From Marinibaculum sp040216765 (GTDB taxonomy: Bacteria; Pseudomonadota; Alphaproteobacteria; Ferrovibrionales; Ferrovibrionaceae), in contig JAVJON010000048.1 in NCBI GenBank assembly GCA_040216765.1, positions 1-64,000 of the forward strand: DNA of 64,000 nucleotides, given 5' to 3'. The number at the start of each line of letters is the position of its first letter. Position 1 is the stretch's first letter. The notes below the pieces were generated by a model. It saw only the letters and a list, made by a program, of their open reading frames with translations, had not been told where the DNA came from and did not search any database. The position numbers and the translations under genes are program-made. Shown here in pieces: positions 62,054 through 64,000 of this stretch.

Positions 62054-62445
62054 ATCCTCAGCACATAGAATTCCGATTATCCGTATTTTCCGTAGAACGC
62101 ACGAAGGGTCAAGGCTGTGCCGGTTCGGCCTCGATGGCTCCGTCCGATCGCCTCGGCGGCGCGGTTGGGGGGGGGTGCCCCACTCGAATAACATCAACAG
62201 GTTAGCCAGCGATGCTGGCAATGCGGCAAACGGCAGAAATCTGCTACTTCCTGGCGGCGAATGCCCCACCTGCAGAGAACCGGGCAGTGCACTCAGATCT
62301 TGCCGGTCACGTTCTGCAGAGGGTTTTCAATCACAAGCGATCTCGTGGCCAAGGAGGCGCTGCGCCGGATGCCGCCTGCCGTTCCTGCCGCGAAGCGCCC
62401 CAAGGCGCCGCTTGCGATATGTATCATCAAACGATACATATCATC
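62054..62445. other. divergent spacer between the two toxin-antitoxin modules
   Basis: 392 bp. It contains a tandem TCCGTA pair (62080-62085 and 62089-62094) upstream of the Phd-like gene, a run of nine G at 62167-62175 and the inverted repeat at 62416-62442. An open frame from 62212 joins the toxin frame but resembles nothing before the toxin start. Confidence 0.45.
62416..62442. promoter_or_regulatory. operator of higBA-like module
   Basis: Perfect 10-bp inverted repeat GATATGTATC / GATACATATC with a 7-base spacer, ending four bases before the toxin ATG. This is the position and form of a site bound by a HigA-type antitoxin to repress its own operon. Confidence 0.8.
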
Positions 62446-62727
62446 ATGATCGTCGGCACGAAGAACAAGCTCGCGGCGAATGCGGTGGCCGACCGGTTCG
62501 GCAAGGGTTTCCCGGCCGACCTGGTCAAGCGGACCCGGGCGATGCTCTCGGCACTCGATGCGGCCGTCCGCCTCGAGGATCTCCGGTTTCCGCCTGGCAA
62601 TCATCTCGAGGAACTGAAAGGCGACCGGGCAGGACAGCATTCTGTACGCATCAACGGTCAGTGGCGGATCTGCTTCGTCTGGACCGCCCAGGGACCGGCC
62701 GATGTCGAGATCGTCGACGATCACTGA
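62446..62727 (+). CDS. higB: HigB/RelE-type toxin
   Basis: 93 residues. The typical toxin core reads LVKRTRAMLSALDAAVRLEDLRFPPGNHLEELKGDRAGQHSVRINGQWRICFVW, with VEIVDDH at the end; such toxins cleave mRNA on the ribosome. The N-terminal 20 residues differ from the usual HigB start, so a small frameshift or a nonstandard start is possible. The operator ends just before the ATG, leaving almost no leader. The HigA gene follows after 11 bp. Confidence 0.85.
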   Translation: MIVGTKNKLAANAVADRFGKGFPADLVKRTRAMLSALDAAVRLEDLRFPPGNHLEELKGDRAGQHSVRINGQWRICFVWTAQGPADVEIVDDH

Positions 62728-62738
62728 AAGGGCGCGAC

Positions 62739-63029
62739 ATGACGCTGATGAAGAATCCCTCTCACCCCGGCGAGGTGCTGAAGGAACTCTACCTGGACCC
62801 CCTCGGACTGAGCCCGATCGCCATAGCCAGGCGTCTGCATGTTCCCCGCACGCGGATCGAGCGGCTGGTGAGAGGCGATACGGCAGTCACGGCGGACACG
62901 GCGATGCGGCTCGCGACGTTCTTCCGGACCACGCCGGAGTACTGGATGAACATGCAGCGCGCATGGGACCTTGCCCGGGCGCGCGACAGAATCGATGTCT
63001 CCGACATCACCCCTCTCGAGACCGCCTGA
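62739..63029 (+). CDS. higA: HigA-type antitoxin
   Basis: 96 residues. Xre-type helix-turn-helix: HPGEVLKELYLDPLGLSPIAIARRLHVPRTRIERLVRGDTAVTADTAMRLATFF, then TTPEYWMNMQRAWDLARAR, the HigA family signature. It neutralises the upstream toxin and should bind the inverted repeat at 62416-62442. Toxin-first gene order is usual for higBA. Confidence 0.9.
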   Translation: MTLMKNPSHPGEVLKELYLDPLGLSPIAIARRLHVPRTRIERLVRGDTAVTADTAMRLATFFRTTPEYWMNMQRAWDLARARDRIDVSDITPLETA

Positions 63030-63259
63030 CGCGATGAGATCTGAGCACCGTCAGGTTTGGAGTTTCCAGGAGTGAACCGGTGACGAAGGCCGATCTGGAG
63101 GCGTCATGCGCGCGACCGCTGTCGCCGCCCTGGCCGCGATAGGTCGCCTCGCCCGATCCCAAACCCGCTCCCCAAGCTCGTCCCGGCGCGCGTTTTCGTC
63201 CGGTGCCAAATCGGTGCCAGGCCCGATCCGCACCATCCGCCAAGCCAATGAGAAGAAAA

Positions 63260-63335
<76 letters not shown>

Positions 63336-63461
63336 CCGGGGCCGTCCCGAGATCGGCGGGGGCGGCCCGGCATGGCGGCCGGGCAGCAGGGCGCCGCGCC
63401 GGATTTCGCCGAAGGAAGGGCGGTATAATCGATCTGCCGGAAGGTGTCTAGCGGCCACCGT

Positions 63462-64000
63462 TCAGCCGGCCGGGCCGATCCGGGGGGCATGGCGGGGCAC
63501 GGTGGCATCGGCCGCGACTTCGGCGTTCAGGCCGGCCCGTTGCAGCCGTTCGGGCGGCAGCAGGCGGGCGACCTCGGGCGGGCAGGACAGGCGCAGCCGG
63601 CGGCCCTGCAGGGCCTGCTGCTCGGCGCGCAGGCGGCGCAGCGCCAGCGCCGCGGCAGCGGCGGGGCGGAGCTGCGGGGCGGCGGGGTCCAGCAGGCATT
63701 GCGACAGGCTGGGGCCGCGGCGGCGGCGCACCAGTTCCACCAGGCCCAGCGGCGAGAAGGGCAGCACCTGGCCGGCCTCGGGGTCGTCCGCCAGGGCCGT
63801 GCGCAGCGCGTCGAGGACCTCCGCCTGCTGGCGCGGGTCGGCCATCCGCAGGAAATCGATCACGAGCAGGCCGCCGATGCCGCGCAGGCGCATCTGCCGC
63901 GCGATCGCGGCCACCGCCTCCAGGTTCACCCGCAGGGCGCGGATGCCGGCCGGCGCCGGGCCCGACGCGGCGGAATCCACGTCGATCGCCGTCAGGGCCG
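63462..64000 (-). CDS. ribonuclease E/G family protein, C-terminal part (runs off window)
   Basis: The last 179 codons of a larger gene whose start lies beyond 64000. The segment ALTAIDV (at the window edge), then LRVNLEAVAAIARQMRLRGIGGLLVIDFLRM, is the catalytic-domain signature of RNase E/RNase G. FSPLGLVELVRRRRGPSLSQ follows, as in RNase G. The tail is short, without the long degradosome scaffold of RNase E, so an RNase G-type enzyme is more likely. It processes rRNA and mRNA 5' ends. Confidence 0.85.
   Translation of the reverse strand, partial: ALTAIDVDSAASGPAPAGIRALRVNLEAVAAIARQMRLRGIGGLLVIDFLRMADPRQQAEVLDALRTALADDPEAGQVLPFSPLGLVELVRRRRGPSLSQCLLDPAAPQLRPAAAAALALRRLRAEQQALQGRRLRLSCPPEVARLLPPERLQRAGLNAEVAADATVPRHAPRIGPAG

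Noticed and set aside
62167..62175. Run of nine G as phase-variation tract
   Set aside because: It lies in a gap with no clear gene or promoter to switch, and could be a base-calling artefact.
62212..62445. Upstream extension of the HigB frame
   Set aside because: The toxin family fits from 62446, and the operator would lie inside the longer frame.

Overview
The window is 64 kb of GC-rich chromosomal DNA. Its codon usage, HspQ, an RNase E/G-family gene, a tRNA-Phe with encoded CCA and many ABC uptake systems point to a free-living alphaproteobacterium, probably of the Rhodospirillales type. This is an inference from gene content; no rRNA lies in the window. I saw no CRISPR array, phage module or intact transposase.

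Layout. 0.3-8.5 kb: a short-chain dehydrogenase, an EamA exporter, a minus-strand operon (penicillin-acylase-family lipoprotein, GH3-family acyl-adenylate enzyme, RsbW-like ATPase), hspQ and a CaiB-type CoA-transferase. 8.7-12.9 kb: a chemoreceptor, then an AT-richer patch with a PAS protein and an orphan gene, ending at a truncated second copy of the CoA-transferase C-terminus. 12.9-28.0 kb: a periplasmic histidine phosphatase, a class V PLP enzyme, a solute-binding protein, a 1699-residue GH81 beta-1,3-glucanase with five copies of a Ca-loop-like domain, an SDR, a cysteine-rich secreted peptide, an acyl-CoA synthetase, a ZIP transporter, a CurA-like reductase, a YfeY-like protein and a GFA protein.

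28.0-45.5 kb is the most interesting part. After an orphan livF come two convergent operons. The plus-strand operon holds an isochorismatase-type amidase, two permeases, a binding protein, an ATPase and a nitrilase-superfamily amidase. The minus-strand operon holds a binding protein, an ATPase, a permease that fuses two permease units, a NodB/imidase-like hydrolase, a small CxxC protein, a COG0523 metal GTPase and a NylB-like serine hydrolase. Each operon thus couples an RbsABC-type importer to C-N bond hydrolases. A divergent FadR-type GntR gene sits beside a promoter whose -35/-10 spacer is an inverted repeat. I read this as an uptake and hydrolysis system for a small amide, imide or lactam compound; the substrate is unknown.

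45.5-53.4 kb: livG, livM, livH and a livK-like gene without livF, an isopenicillin-N-synthase-like dioxygenase, a flavin monooxygenase and a LacI regulator with its own operator. 53.5-61.3 kb: a hypothetical gene, a lactonase-like metallo-hydrolase, a large GAF/PAS histidine kinase, an acyl-CoA dehydrogenase, a second PAS protein and a cytochrome P450. 61.3-64.0 kb: two toxin-antitoxin modules next to tRNA-Phe, which looks like the edge of an old genomic island, then the C-terminal end of an RNase E/G gene that runs off the window.
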